DNA of 64,000 bases from an uncultured Oscillospiraceae bacterium (GTDB lineage Bacteria > Bacillota > Clostridia > Oscillospirales > Oscillospiraceae): positions 22,825 to 86,824 of the forward strand of contig CANQRM010000013.1 in the NCBI GenBank assembly GCA_947626265.1. Direction: 5' to 3'. This document shows positions 25,167 to 33,561 of the stretch, in pieces; the first letter of the stretch is position 1; every line of letters begins with the position of its first letter. Position numbers and translations under genes: made by a program. A model generated the notes under the pieces. That model was not told the origin of the DNA and did no database searches. It worked only from the letters and a program-made list of their open reading frames with translations.

Positions 25167-25885
25167 AGCTCGCTCCTCTCCGCCAGCAGCGCCCGGGCCA
25201 GGGTAAGGTCCAGGGGCGTGGTGATCTTGATATTTTCCTCGCTGCCCGGGGAGAGGAATATCTTCCCCCCGATGCGCTCCACGGCCAGGCAGTCGTCGGT
25301 GATGTCCGGGGCGTTTTCCGCCGCGTCGGTGAGGGCCGCGCGGATAAGGTCCGCCTGGAAGCACTGGGGCGTCTGGGCCGCCCAAAGCCGGGAGCGGTCC
25401 GGCGTGGCCGTCACTATGCCGTCCTCGGCCTCCTTGATGGTGTCCCGGACCGGCACGGCGGGCAGGGCTGCCGTATGGCGGTACGCGGTCCAGAGGGCGT
25501 CCAGAATGACCTTCTCCGTCACCAGGGGCCGGGCCCCGTCGTGGATAGCGATCAATTCCGCCTCCGGCGGCACGGCCGTCACCCCGGCGAGGCAGGACCT
25601 GGCTCTTGTCTCCCCGCCCGGCACCACGGCCGTCAGCTTGGATATGCCGTACCGGGCACAGAGGCTCTTTACCTCTTCCACCATATCCGCCCGGGCGGCA
25701 ATAACGATAGCTTGTATCGTCTCTGCCCTTTCAAAGGCAAGGATGGAGCGCATGAGCACCGGCATGCCCCCCAGGTCCGCCAGCAGCTTGTCCGCGCCGA
25801 AGCGCCGGGCGGAGCCCGCCGCCACGATGACGGCGGCGGCGTAAGGTAGCCGCGCGTTCTTCAGTTGTTCCGACGGTCTTCTCAT
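25163..25885 (-). CDS. ispD: 2-C-methyl-D-erythritol 4-phosphate cytidylyltransferase
   Basis: IspD couples CTP to methylerythritol phosphate in the MEP pathway. The protein has the nucleotide-binding [35 protein letters not shown] and TPQCF. The start is uncertain: the ATG at 25885 gives 240 residues but has GGGAGG 15 bases away, while a TTG at 25909 would give 248 residues. It is the first gene of ispDF and diverges from the spoVB-like gene. Confidence 0.93.
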   Translation of the reverse strand: MRRPSEQLKNARLPYAAAVIVAAGSARRFGADKLLADLGGMPVLMRSILAFERAETIQAIVIAARADMVEEVKSLCARYGISKLTAVVPGGETRARSCLAGVTAVPPEAELIAIHDGARPLVTEKVILDALWTAYRHTAALPAVPVRDTIKEAEDGIVTATPDRSRLWAAQTPQCFQADLIRAALTDAAENAPDITDDCLAVERIGGKIFLSPGSEENIKITTPLDLTLARALLAERSEL

Positions 25886-25895
25886 GGCAAGAGCA

Positions 25896-25924
25896 ACATA
25901 TCCTCCCAATTTGTCCCATATAAG
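25896..25924 (+). promoter_or_regulatory. Possible sigma-E-like promoter of the spoVB-like gene
   Basis: ACATATC (25896-25902), a 14-base spacer and CATATAAG (25917-25924) resemble the two other sigma-E-like sites in the window. Transcription would begin about 45 bases before the TTG start. The last base of the -10 match is off, so this is a weaker case. Confidence 0.4.
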
Positions 25925-25945
25925 TGATTATACCCGTTTGGGACA
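25912..25945. promoter_or_regulatory. Inverted repeat flanking the ispD -10 box, possible operator
   Basis: TGTCCCA (25912-25918) and TGGGACA (25939-25945) are inverted copies 20 bases apart in the divergent gap. They surround the ispD -10 element. This could bind a dimeric regulator, but no candidate protein is evident. Confidence 0.35.
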
Positions 25946-25955
25946 TCTTACGCAA
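25927..25955 (-). promoter_or_regulatory. Sigma-A-type promoter of ispD
   Basis: On the minus strand TTGCGT (25950-25955), a 17-base spacer and a perfect TATAAT (25927-25932) precede ispD. Confidence 0.65.
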
Positions 25956-25975
25956 GGGCGCGGGGAGGAGTTTTA

Positions 25976-27472
25976 TTGCTGCGGGACAGAAAGCTAGCGT
26001 TCAACACGGCCCTGCTCACCGGCTCGGGCCTCGCCATGCGGTTCGTGGGCATGGTGTGGCAGGTGTGGCTCGTAAGCCGCATCGGCGAGGCGGGCATTGG
26101 GCTTTTCCAGCTCGTCATGAGCGTGAACGCCCTGGCCGTCACGGTGGCCATGAGCGGCAGCCGCTACGCCGTGACGCGGCTGGTATCGGAGGAAAACGGC
26201 CTGGAGCGGCCCCACGGGGCGGCCCAGGCACTGGGGTCCTGCATGCTCTACGGGCTGGGCTTCGGCCTCGCCGCCGGGCTCATCCTCATGATACTTTCTC
26301 AGCCCATGGGCTTTCTCTGGCTGGAGGACGCCCGCACGGTGCGGCCGCTGATGCTCCTGGCCCTCACCATGCCCCTCACCGGCATCGACTCGGTCATGCA
26401 CGGCTACTTCACCGCCGTGGGCCGGGTGTGGAAGAGCGTGGCCGTGTCCGTGGGCCAGCAGCTTATCACCATCGCCGTCACCGCCGCCATGCTTCTGGCG
26501 GCCCCGGCGGGGAATCTTGAATACGCCGCGGCGGTCATCACCGGCGGCAGCCTTATAGGCGAAATATGCGGCGTCTCCGCCTTGGGCCTGGCCTTCGCCT
26601 TTGATAGGCGCCGCCACGGCATCGTGAGGGGCAATGCCCCCGCCCTCCCGGGCATGACAGGCCGGATGCTGCGCGTCGCCCTGCCTTTGGCGGCAGCCTC
26701 CTACGCGAGAAGCGGTCTGTCCACCCTGCAGCATCTTCTTGTACCCCGGGGCCTCAGAGCCTCCGGCCTCAACGCGGAGAGCGCTCTCGCGGGCTACGGC
26801 GTCATCCAGGGCATGGCATTGCCGGTGGTGCTCTTCCCCTCCTGCCTCATGCTGGCCATCGCGGAGCTCATCGTGCCGAAGCTCACAGAAAAGCAGATAC
26901 AGGGGCAGCGCGACAGCATCAAAGCCGTGACGGAGGACGTGCTCTACAAGAGCTTTCTCTTCAGCGCCGTCACCGCCGCCCTGCTCCTGGGGCTGGGAGA
27001 CAGTCTGGGCCTGGCCCTCTACGATTCGGCGGAGGCCGGGCGGTATATCCAGCTCTTCGCCCTCATCGTGCCGGTGATGTACATGGACACGGCCACGGAC
27101 GGATGCCTCAAGGGCCTGGGCGAGATGATGTTCTGCATGTACGTGAACATTGCGGACGTGGGTCTTTCGGCGCTGATGGTGTGGCTGATGCTGCCCCGGT
27201 GGGGGCTGGGGGCCTATATCTTTGTCATCTGCTTCACGGAGGTATTCAACTTCGCCCTGAGCCTGTGGCGGCTCCGGCGGGTCTCCGGGGTGCGGCTCCC
27301 CTGGCGGGCATTGTGCCGGGCGGGGCTCTGCGCACTATTAAGCGGTCTTGCCGCCCGGCTGCTGGGGGCATATACCGGCGCGGCGGCGGGCGCGCCGGCG
27401 CTGGTGCTGGCCATGGCCGGCGGTCTGGGACTTTACTGTCTCATGATGGGAAAGCGCACAAGTATCCTTTGA
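25976..27472 (+). CDS. SpoVB-like flippase (MOP/MATE superfamily)
   Basis: The 498-residue protein has about 14 membrane helices and the polysaccharide-flippase fold of the SpoVB/MurJ group. SpoVB-type proteins export lipid-linked precursors for the spore cortex. The N-terminal stretch with TGSGLAMRFVGMVWQVWLVSRIGEAGIG is typical. The start is a TTG at 25976 with GGGGAGGAG five bases upstream; no in-frame ATG fits. A sigma-E-like promoter match lies upstream. SpoVB itself versus another clostridial paralogue cannot be settled from sequence alone. Confidence 0.82.
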   Translation: MLRDRKLAFNTALLTGSGLAMRFVGMVWQVWLVSRIGEAGIGLFQLVMSVNALAVTVAMSGSRYAVTRLVSEENGLERPHGAAQALGSCMLYGLGFGLAAGLILMILSQPMGFLWLEDARTVRPLMLLALTMPLTGIDSVMHGYFTAVGRVWKSVAVSVGQQLITIAVTAAMLLAAPAGNLEYAAAVITGGSLIGEICGVSALGLAFAFDRRRHGIVRGNAPALPGMTGRMLRVALPLAAASYARSGLSTLQHLLVPRGLRASGLNAESALAGYGVIQGMALPVVLFPSCLMLAIAELIVPKLTEKQIQGQRDSIKAVTEDVLYKSFLFSAVTAALLLGLGDSLGLALYDSAEAGRYIQLFALIVPVMYMDTATDGCLKGLGEMMFCMYVNIADVGLSALMVWLMLPRWGLGAYIFVICFTEVFNFALSLWRLRRVSGVRLPWRALCRAGLCALLSGLAARLLGAYTGAAAGAPALVLAMAGGLGLYCLMMGKRTSIL

Positions 27473-27517
27473 CATTGTGGACAGGATTTGATAAGCTGTG
27501 GTCAGGAAGTGATCAAA

Positions 27518-28291
27518 ATGCTTTTGACTGTGGACTTATCCAACTCCCGCATCACCCTGGCGGGGGTAAAAGACGGCGCGGTTTCCTTCTCCTGTGGCAT
27601 GGCCACGGTGAAGACCCGCACAGCGGACGAATACGCCGCCCTCATGGGGCTCATATTGGAGCAGCACGGCGCGGTACGGGACAGCTGGGACGGGTGCATA
27701 TTGTCCTCCGTGGTGCCGGAGCTGACCCTGACCCTGCGTCAGGCCCTGGAGCTTCTCACCGGCGTGGGCCCCATGGTGGTGGGCCCCGGGGTGAAGACCG
27801 GGCTCAACATCCGCCTGGACGACCCCTCAGAGCTGGGCAGCGATTTCGTGGCCGCCGCCGTGGCGGCCCAGGACGCCTATCCCCTGCCGGTGATCACCGT
27901 GGACATGGACACCGCCATCGGCATGGGCGTCACCGACGGCGAGGGCCGGTATATCGGCGGCATCATCGCCCCGGGCATCATGGTCTCCACCGCTGCCCTC
28001 ACCAGCCGGGCATCCCTGCTGCACAACGTGGTGCCCCAGGCGCCGGGCCACATCATCTGCAAGAACACGGACGAGTCCATGCGCTCGGGCATCATCTATG
28101 GCGCCGCCGCCATGCTGGACGGCCTCTTGCAGGGCATGGAGGAGGAACTGGGAATGCCCGCCACGGTGGTGGCCACCGGGGTGTGGGCCCCCGCCGTCAT
28201 CCCCCACTGCCGCCGGAAGGACATACGCCTGGATAAAGACCTGATCCCACGGGGCCTGTGGCTCATATGGAGGAAGAACCAGAAGCGATAA
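27518..28291 (+). CDS. coaX: Divergent type III pantothenate kinase (CoaX-like)
   Basis: The 257-residue protein aligns with CoaX, the first enzyme of coenzyme A synthesis, through GVKTGLNIRLDDPSELGSD and YIGGIIAPGI. Asp6 and Asp109 are kept. Two ATP-phosphate loops differ from the usual pattern: DxGNT/S is DLSNS (residues 6-10) and DFGTA is DMDTA (129-133), so conserved glycines are lost. The C-terminal part is intact. It may still phosphorylate pantothenate, or it may have another role. The start at 27518 has AGGAAGT upstream. It lies 45 bases behind the spoVB-like gene and ends in a strong terminator. Confidence 0.72.
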   Translation: MLLTVDLSNSRITLAGVKDGAVSFSCGMATVKTRTADEYAALMGLILEQHGAVRDSWDGCILSSVVPELTLTLRQALELLTGVGPMVVGPGVKTGLNIRLDDPSELGSDFVAAAVAAQDAYPLPVITVDMDTAIGMGVTDGEGRYIGGIIAPGIMVSTAALTSRASLLHNVVPQAPGHIICKNTDESMRSGIIYGAAAMLDGLLQGMEEELGMPATVVATGVWAPAVIPHCRRKDIRLDKDLIPRGLWLIWRKNQKR

Positions 28292-28295
28292 AAAG

Positions 28296-28330
28296 CCGTC
28301 AGCGGAAAACCGCTGACGGTCTTTTGTTTT
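28296..28330. terminator. Bidirectional terminator between coaX and the thioesterase gene
   Basis: Ten-base arms (28296-28305, 28310-28319) enclose an AAAA loop. The plus strand continues TCTTTTGTTTT and the minus strand CTTTTTATC, so it can end both converging genes. Confidence 0.85.
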
Positions 28331-29061
28331 CAACGCAGGCGCAATATCATCTGAGCTGCCACGGCCCCGTCGGGCTTTTGCACCAGCAGGTGCCAGCCCT
28401 CTTCGTCCTTGCGCCGGTAGAGGCGCAGCTCCTCCCCCTCCCGGCAGGCGTCCTGGTAGTTGATCTCCGCCTCGGCCATGTCCATGCTCTCCAGCTCCGC
28501 CACGGTGAAGGAGCCCATGAGCATGCGCACATAGGCCACGTTGTTCATGTGCCGGCCCGTGTCGATGTCCCGGGAGCAGACGGTATAGGTCATGTGCAGA
28601 TTCTCAGGCTCCGGCTTTTCCTTAAAGCGGGTGAAGAGCCCTTCGCAGACCCGCTCCGGCAGGGGCTCCATGTCCACGGGGTAGCCGAATTCCGACGTCT
28701 TCATGACCCGGCCCGTGTCCACGTTCTGGGCGGCCCACTCGGTCCGCCCCTCGGCCAGCAGCTCCCCGTCCCGCTTGAGGGTATAGAACCGGTCGCATTT
28801 GATGATGCCCGGTTTGCCCGGCCAGGTCTTCACCGTGACGGTATCTCCGTAGCCGGGTACCTTGTGGATGCGTACTCTCGTGCGCACCGCCAGCCAGAAG
28901 GCCCGGTAGCCCATCATGTCGGCGTAGCCCACGTTCATGCGCTCGGCCTGCTCCGCCGCCAGGTCCATAAAGAGGTCAAAAAGTCCCGCCAGTTTCAAAT
29001 TCCCCTCGTAGTCCAGCTTGCTGGTATACAGGGTCTCTTCCTTTTCCAGATAGTTTTCCAT
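28330..29061 (-). CDS. Acyl-ACP thioesterase
   Basis: The 243-residue protein has the double hot-dog fold of bacterial acyl-ACP thioesterases, which release fatty acids from ACP. The stretch CSRDIDTGRHMNNVAYVRML is the second hot-dog with the catalytic Asp-His-Asn group. The N-terminal half carries the related GYADMMGYRAFWLAVRTRVRI. The start at 29061 (MENYLEKEE) has GGGGAG five bases upstream. It follows nrdG by about 33 bases, possibly on the same transcript. Confidence 0.87.
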   Translation of the reverse strand: MENYLEKEETLYTSKLDYEGNLKLAGLFDLFMDLAAEQAERMNVGYADMMGYRAFWLAVRTRVRIHKVPGYGDTVTVKTWPGKPGIIKCDRFYTLKRDGELLAEGRTEWAAQNVDTGRVMKTSEFGYPVDMEPLPERVCEGLFTRFKEKPEPENLHMTYTVCSRDIDTGRHMNNVAYVRMLMGSFTVAELESMDMAEAEINYQDACREGEELRLYRRKDEEGWHLLVQKPDGAVAAQMILRLR

Positions 29062-29094
29062 TTGCTCTCCCCTATATCGAACCGGCACCCCGCC

Positions 29095-29640
29095 TTAGCT
29101 GCGGGATGCCGGAAACATTTGGTCGTCCCAGAGGACTGGCTGGCCCTCCTCGCGGGTCCTGTTCATATCGATGAGCCGCTGGTTCCGCGAGCCCCGGAAG
29201 CGGAGGCTTATGTCCTTCTCCGCCAGGATAAAAGGCCCGTCCACCAGCACATCGGTAAGCGCCAGCAGCTCGTCCGTCGCCTCGCAGCGGGGGTGGCTTC
29301 CCTCCCGCAGCAGGTCCTCGTAGACGAAACCCGTAAAGGCCCATACGGTCTTCTTGGGATACGTCTCCTTCACCCGCCGCAGGAAGGGCACCAGGGCCCG
29401 CTGGTTGTCCGGCTCGAAGGGGTCGCCCCCCAGGAGCGTCAGCCCGTCGATGTACCCCGGCGACAGCATGTCCAGCAGCTTTTCCTCCGTCTCAGCGGTG
29501 AAGGGCTGGCCGTAGTCAAAGTCCCATGTCTGGGGCTGAAAGCATCCCGGACAGCGGTTGGTGCAGCCGGACACGAACAGCGTCACCCGCACGCCCACGC
29601 CGTTGGCGATGTCGCAGTTTTTGATCTCGCCGTAGTGCAT
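29095..29640 (-). CDS. nrdG: Anaerobic ribonucleotide reductase activating protein
   Basis: NrdG is the radical-SAM activase that makes the glycyl radical on NrdD. The 181-residue protein has the cluster motif CTNRCPGC and the SAM-contact stretch TLLGGDPFEP. It lies three bases behind nrdD and is read from the same NrdR-controlled promoter. It needs anaerobic conditions. The size is normal for the family. Confidence 0.95.
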   Translation of the reverse strand: MHYGEIKNCDIANGVGVRVTLFVSGCTNRCPGCFQPQTWDFDYGQPFTAETEEKLLDMLSPGYIDGLTLLGGDPFEPDNQRALVPFLRRVKETYPKKTVWAFTGFVYEDLLREGSHPRCEATDELLALTDVLVDGPFILAEKDISLRFRGSRNQRLIDMNRTREEGQPVLWDDQMFPASRS

Positions 29641-29643
29641 GGC

Positions 29644-31842
29644 TTACAGGTGCAGGACCCGGTCCTTGATCTCCTGGGTGCGGCCCTGGTTCCAGAACTG
29701 GGTGCCGATGTAGCCGCAGGTCCGCCGGGCCACGTTCATCTTGTCCTGGTCGGTGTTGCCGCAGCGGGGGCAGCGCCAGATGAGCTTGCCGTCGTCCTCC
29801 ACGATCTCGATCTCCCCGTCCCAGCCGCACACCTGGCAGTAGTCGCTCTTGGTGTTCAGCTCGGCGTAGATGATGTTGTCGTAGATGAAGCGCATGACCT
29901 GCAGCACCGCCTCCAGGTTGTTCTGCATGTCGGGCACCTCCACATAGCTGATGGCGCCGCCGGGAGACAGGTGCTGGAACTGGGCCTCGAACTTCAGCTT
30001 GGTGAACGCGTCGATCTCCTCGGTCACGTGCACGTGGTAGGAGTTGGTGATATAGCCCTTGTCGGTGATGCCCTCGATGACGCCGAAGCGCTTCTGCAGG
30101 CACTTGGCAAACTTATACGTGGTGCTCTCCAGGGGTGTGCCGTACAGGGAGAAGTCGATGTTGTGCTGCTCCTTCCAGCGCTTGCAGGCGGCGTTCATGT
30201 ACTGCATGACCTCCAGGGCGAAGGGCGTGGCGGAGGGGTCCGTGTGACTCTTACCGGTCATGTACTTGACGCACTCGTAAAGGCCCGCGTAGCCCAGGGA
30301 GATGGTGGAGTAGCCGTTGTAGAGGAGCTTGTCGATGGGCTCGCCCTTCTGCAGGCGGGCCAAGGCGCCGTACTGCCACAGGATGGGGGCCGCGTCGGAG
30401 AGGGTCCCCTTCAGCCGCTCGTGGCGGCACATCAGCGCCCGGTGGCACAGCTCCAGCCGCTCGTCGAATATCTTCCAGAACTTCTCCAGATTGCCGCCGG
30501 AACTGAGGGCCACGTCAGGCAGGTTGATAGTGACCACGCCCTGGTTGAAGCGGCCATAGTACTTGTGCTTGCCCGGCTCGTAGTTGCCGGCGTTGGCGAT
30601 GTTGCCGATGCCCGCGTCGGTGAACCGGTCGGGGGTCAGGAAACTGCGGCAGCCCATGCAGGTGTACACGTCGCCCTTGAGCTCCAGCATCTTCTTCTCG
30701 GAGATGTAGTCGGGCACCATCCGCTTGGCGGTGCACTTGGCCGCGAGCTTTGTGAGGTAGAAGTAGGGCGTGCCCTCCTCCACGTTGTCCTCCTCCAGCA
30801 CGTAGATGAGCTTGGGGAAGGCGGGGGTGACCCATATGCCCTGCTCGTTCTTCACGCCCTCATAGCGCTGCAGGAGGGTCTCCTCGATGATGATGGCCAG
30901 GTCCTTCTTCTCCTGCTCGCTTTTGGCCTCGTTGAGGTACATGAACACGGTGACGAAGGGGGCCTGTCCGTTGGTGGTCAGCAGCGTAACGACCTGATAC
31001 TGGATGGTCTGCACGCCCCGGCGTATCTCCTCCCGCAGGCGCTTTTCCACGATCTCGTCCACCTGTTCCTTGGTGGGAATGACGCCCAGGGTGCTGATCT
31101 CGTCTCGCACTATGGCTCGTATCTTCTCCCGGCTCACCTGCACGAAGGGAGCCAGATGGGCCAGAGAGATGGACTGGCCGCCGTACTGGTTGGAGGCCAC
31201 CTGGGCCACGATCTGGGTGGCGATGTTGCAGGCGGTTGCGAAGGAGTGGGGCCGCTCGATGAGGGTGTCGGTGATGACGGTGCCGTTCTGGAGCATGTCC
31301 TCCAGGTTCACCAGGTCGCAGTTGTGCATGTGCTGGGCATAGTAGTCCGTGTCGTGGAAGTGGATGATGCCCTGCTCATGGGCTTCCACGATGTCGGGGG
31401 GCAGCAGCAGGCGGTTGGTGATGTCACGGCTGACCTCGCCGGCCATGTAGTCCCGCTGGGTGGAGTTGACCACGGGGTTCTTGTTGGAGTTCTCCTGCTT
31501 GGCCTCCTCGTTGTTGCACTCGATGAGGGCCAGGATGCGGTCGTCGGTGGTGTTGGACTGGCGCACCAGGGAGCGGGTGTAGCGGTAGGTGATGTACCGC
31601 TTGGCCACCTCATAGGCGCCGTGGGCCATGATCTGCTCCTCCACCATGTCCTGTATCTCCTCCACGGAGGGAGAGCGGCCCAGCTCGATGCAGGCCTTCT
31701 CCACCGAGTCGGCGATGCGGTGGATCTGGGTGTTGGTCATGCGCAGGTCCTCGTCCACCACGTCGTTGGCCTTGCCGATGGCGTTGATGATCTTGGTGAT
31801 ATCGAAAGCGACTTCCGAACCGTTCCTCTTGATGATCTTCAT
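29644..31842 (-). CDS. nrdD: Anaerobic ribonucleoside-triphosphate reductase (class III)
   Basis: NrdD reduces NTPs to dNTPs without oxygen, using a glycyl radical. The 732-residue protein has an N-terminal ATP-cone (about residues 1-90), which senses ATP/dATP, and the central catalytic barrel. A C-terminal zinc site is formed by CQVCGWDG and CPRCGN, and the glycyl-radical loop RTCGYIG lies at residues 707-713. The start ATG has GAGGGG upstream. Transcription starts from a sigma-A promoter with a pair of NrdR boxes. All key residues are present. Confidence 0.96.
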   Translation of the reverse strand: MKIIKRNGSEVAFDITKIINAIGKANDVVDEDLRMTNTQIHRIADSVEKACIELGRSPSVEEIQDMVEEQIMAHGAYEVAKRYITYRYTRSLVRQSNTTDDRILALIECNNEEAKQENSNKNPVVNSTQRDYMAGEVSRDITNRLLLPPDIVEAHEQGIIHFHDTDYYAQHMHNCDLVNLEDMLQNGTVITDTLIERPHSFATACNIATQIVAQVASNQYGGQSISLAHLAPFVQVSREKIRAIVRDEISTLGVIPTKEQVDEIVEKRLREEIRRGVQTIQYQVVTLLTTNGQAPFVTVFMYLNEAKSEQEKKDLAIIIEETLLQRYEGVKNEQGIWVTPAFPKLIYVLEEDNVEEGTPYFYLTKLAAKCTAKRMVPDYISEKKMLELKGDVYTCMGCRSFLTPDRFTDAGIGNIANAGNYEPGKHKYYGRFNQGVVTINLPDVALSSGGNLEKFWKIFDERLELCHRALMCRHERLKGTLSDAAPILWQYGALARLQKGEPIDKLLYNGYSTISLGYAGLYECVKYMTGKSHTDPSATPFALEVMQYMNAACKRWKEQHNIDFSLYGTPLESTTYKFAKCLQKRFGVIEGITDKGYITNSYHVHVTEEIDAFTKLKFEAQFQHLSPGGAISYVEVPDMQNNLEAVLQVMRFIYDNIIYAELNTKSDYCQVCGWDGEIEIVEDDGKLIWRCPRCGNTDQDKMNVARRTCGYIGTQFWNQGRTQEIKDRVLHL

Positions 31843-31859
31843 GGCGTGCGTCCCCTCTC

Positions 31860-31908
31860 TTATCCTTTATCCCACAGTTACTGCGGCCGCATATGTGCAG
31901 GCCGCAGA
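31860..31908 (-). promoter_or_regulatory. Hairpin in the nrdD leader
   Basis: On the minus strand CTGCGGCC and GGCCGCAG pair around an 11-base loop between the nrdD promoter and start codon. There is no T-run after it, so it is not a terminator. It may stabilise the mRNA 5' end. Confidence 0.4.
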
Positions 31909-31933
31909 TGGTTACATAATCCCGGTAGCCGTT

Positions 31934-31962
31934 ATATTAGCACAATATCTTGTGCCTGTCAA
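31934..31962 (-). promoter_or_regulatory. Sigma-A promoter of nrdDG
   Basis: On the minus strand TTGACA (31957-31962), a 17-base spacer and TATTA-type box TAATAT (31934-31939) form a near-consensus promoter. An NrdR box fills the spacer. Confidence 0.85.
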
Positions 31963-31987
31963 CCGTTTCATGGCCAATATTTTGTAA
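31940..31987. promoter_or_regulatory. Pair of NrdR boxes upstream of nrdD
   Basis: GCACAATATCTTGTGC (31940-31955) matches the NrdR consensus (acaCwATATwTwGtgt). A second, weaker box, GGCCAATATTTTGTAA, lies at 31972-31987. The two cores are 32 bases, about three helical turns, apart, the usual spacing for NrdR. The first box lies exactly between the -35 and -10 elements, so bound NrdR should block RNA polymerase when dATP is high. The nrdR gene is not in this window. Confidence 0.85.
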
Positions 31988-32108
31988 ACAGCGAAAATGC
32001 CTGCAAAGCCTTGGGAATGGTACATGTCCGGGCTTTTTGCCGGGCAAAAATGCATGTTCTGCCAAAAAAATTTTTTTCCTGCACGCCAGGGACCCACCCC
32101 AAAATATA
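31988..32108. other. Intergenic stretch with palindromes, no gene seen
   Basis: Between the NrdR boxes and the symporter terminator I see no credible coding frame. The stretch contains TTTTTGCC/GGCAAAAA inverted around one base (32034-32050) and a perfect A7T7 run (32064-32077) that would bend DNA. These might be an UP-element-like or nucleoid-protein site behind the nrdD promoter; this is a guess. Confidence 0.35.
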
Positions 32109-32144
32109 GTCATGCCGCCGCCCGGGACGGGACGGCGGCATGAC
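32109..32144 (-). terminator. Terminator of the cation symporter gene
   Basis: Perfect 12-base arms (32109-32120 and 32133-32144) around a 12-base loop lie 14 bases after the minus-strand stop. The minus strand continues TATATTTT, a modest T tail. Confidence 0.7.
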
Positions 32145-32158
32145 ACATAGGAGCTATG

Positions 32159-33394
32159 TTATCGGGCCAGCTTCTTCTGCAGCCAGTCCCTGCCGTCGGT
32201 GAACCGGGACACGATATAGCACACCACATAGTCGCCGGCGGCGTTGATCATGGTGGCCGGCGGGTCCACCAGGTTGCCGATGGCCACCAGTATGGGGAAC
32301 GCCATGGTCATCTGCTCCGGGAAGAAGATGGAGCATATGATATACTCCCCTATATACCCGCCGCCGGGCACGCCGCTCATGCCCACAGAGCTGAGCACGG
32401 CCACCAGCACCACGGGAACAAGCATCTTAAAGCCCAGGTCCTGGCCGAACACCCCCAGCACGAAGGCGATCTTCAGCACGCAGGAGAAGCAGGAGCCGTC
32501 CATATGCATGGTGGCGCCCAGGGGCAGCACCATGTCGGACACGTCCTTGGAGATGCCGGTGGCCTCCGCCTCCTCCATGTTGGTGGGGATGGTAGCCACG
32601 GAGGAACAGGTGCCCAGGGATACTACCGCGGGCTTGGCGATATGGCTGAACATGGTTTTCACCGCGCCCTTGCCGCCGCCGAACCGGGCAAACAGAGGCC
32701 AGGCCGTGAAGATATAGATGAAGCAAAGCGGATAATAGAGGATGAGCGCGCGGCCGTAGCTGGCGGTGATCTGGGGCCCGTAGGAGGCCACCAGGTCCGC
32801 GAAGATGGCGAAGAAGGCCACGGGCGCGTAGTAGGTGACGATCTTCACGAACTTCAGCATCACGTTGGTCAGGTCCTCCAGGAACTTGCCTACCACGGTA
32901 TCATGCCCGCCGTTCAGATTCACGGCAAAGCCGAACAGCAGCGAGAACACGATCAGCGGCAGCATGGCCCGCCGGCTCAGAAGGCCCACGAAATCCTCCG
33001 CCGTGAAGAAGTTCACCAGCATGGTGGAAAAGCTGGCGTACTCCCCCATCTCCTCCTGGGGTATCTCCTGCCAGGGCTCCAGCACCGGCGGGAACACCTT
33101 CACCAGCAGGAACATGATCACCGCGGCGATGGCACCGGTGACCACGAAGGTGCCGATGGTGACGCCCATGATCTTCCCCGCCCGCTTCCGGCTGCCCATA
33201 TTGGCCACCGCGCCGGCGATGGAGGCGAACACCAGAGGCACCACGATGCAAAACATCATATTGATGAACACCGTGCCCAGGGGCTTCAGCACCGAGGCGC
33301 TGGGCCACACCCAGCCCACGACGGCGCCCGCCACCATGGCGATGAGCATCACCGCCATAAAGCGGTAATTCTTCGCGACTGCTTTCTTATCCAT
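32159..33394 (-). CDS. Dicarboxylate/amino acid:cation symporter (DAACS family)
   Basis: The 411-residue protein is a member of the glutamate/aspartate/dicarboxylate symporter family. It has several membrane helices, the PLGTVFINMMFCIVVPLVF segment, the serine-rich reentrant region (SLGTCSSVATIPTNM), LPLGATMHMDGS and SGVPGGG. The start at 33394 has GGAGGGAG six bases upstream; the longer upstream frame overlaps the divergent promoter region. Substrate is a C4-dicarboxylate, glutamate, aspartate or serine; I cannot say which. It diverges from an AraC-type regulator that may control it. Confidence 0.9.
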   Translation of the reverse strand: MDKKAVAKNYRFMAVMLIAMVAGAVVGWVWPSASVLKPLGTVFINMMFCIVVPLVFASIAGAVANMGSRKRAGKIMGVTIGTFVVTGAIAAVIMFLLVKVFPPVLEPWQEIPQEEMGEYASFSTMLVNFFTAEDFVGLLSRRAMLPLIVFSLLFGFAVNLNGGHDTVVGKFLEDLTNVMLKFVKIVTYYAPVAFFAIFADLVASYGPQITASYGRALILYYPLCFIYIFTAWPLFARFGGGKGAVKTMFSHIAKPAVVSLGTCSSVATIPTNMEEAEATGISKDVSDMVLPLGATMHMDGSCFSCVLKIAFVLGVFGQDLGFKMLVPVVLVAVLSSVGMSGVPGGGYIGEYIICSIFFPEQMTMAFPILVAIGNLVDPPATMINAAGDYVVCYIVSRFTDGRDWLQKKLAR

Positions 33395-33457
33395 AAGAAA
33401 CTCCCTCCTCTTGGATGGCTCTCCGGCCCGGAACTGCCCTGCCGGAGCATCTGCCAT

Positions 33458-33463
33458 ATTATA
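33458..33463 (-). promoter_or_regulatory. Possible -10 box for the symporter gene
   Basis: A perfect TATAAT occurs on the minus strand upstream of the symporter. No good -35 element is seen at the normal distance, which would fit a promoter that needs an activator such as the neighbouring AraC-type protein. Confidence 0.4.
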
Positions 33464-33494
33464 GCGGCATATAATTGCAAATAACATTGCCTTG

Positions 33495-33528
33495 AGTGCT
33501 TGAAACATTTCAAAAAGTGCTGTATAGT
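33495..33528 (+). promoter_or_regulatory. Promoter and 21-base-spaced direct repeats before the AraC-type gene
   Basis: TTGAAA (33500-33505), a 17-base spacer and TATAGT (33523-33528) form a sigma-A promoter. AGTGCT occurs twice, at 33495-33500 and 33516-33521, exactly 21 bases apart, the spacing at which AraC-family dimers bind. TTGAAACATTTCAA is also an inverted repeat over the -35 box. This arrangement suggests autoregulation and control of the divergent symporter. Confidence 0.65.
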
Positions 33529-33561
33529 ATGTCCAAGACCCTGTTTTGCGAGGTGCTTTGT

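Noticed and set aside
28258..32109. A plus-strand open frame of about 1280 codons opposite nrdD, nrdG and the thioesterase gene
   Set aside because: It is the antisense shadow of well-identified genes and has the same composition bias; it has no RBS.
33496..33561. Longer N-terminus of the AraC-type protein starting at GTG 33496 or ATG 33529
   Set aside because: These codons fall in or right beside the -35/-10 promoter; the GTG at 33562 has a good RBS and fits homologues.
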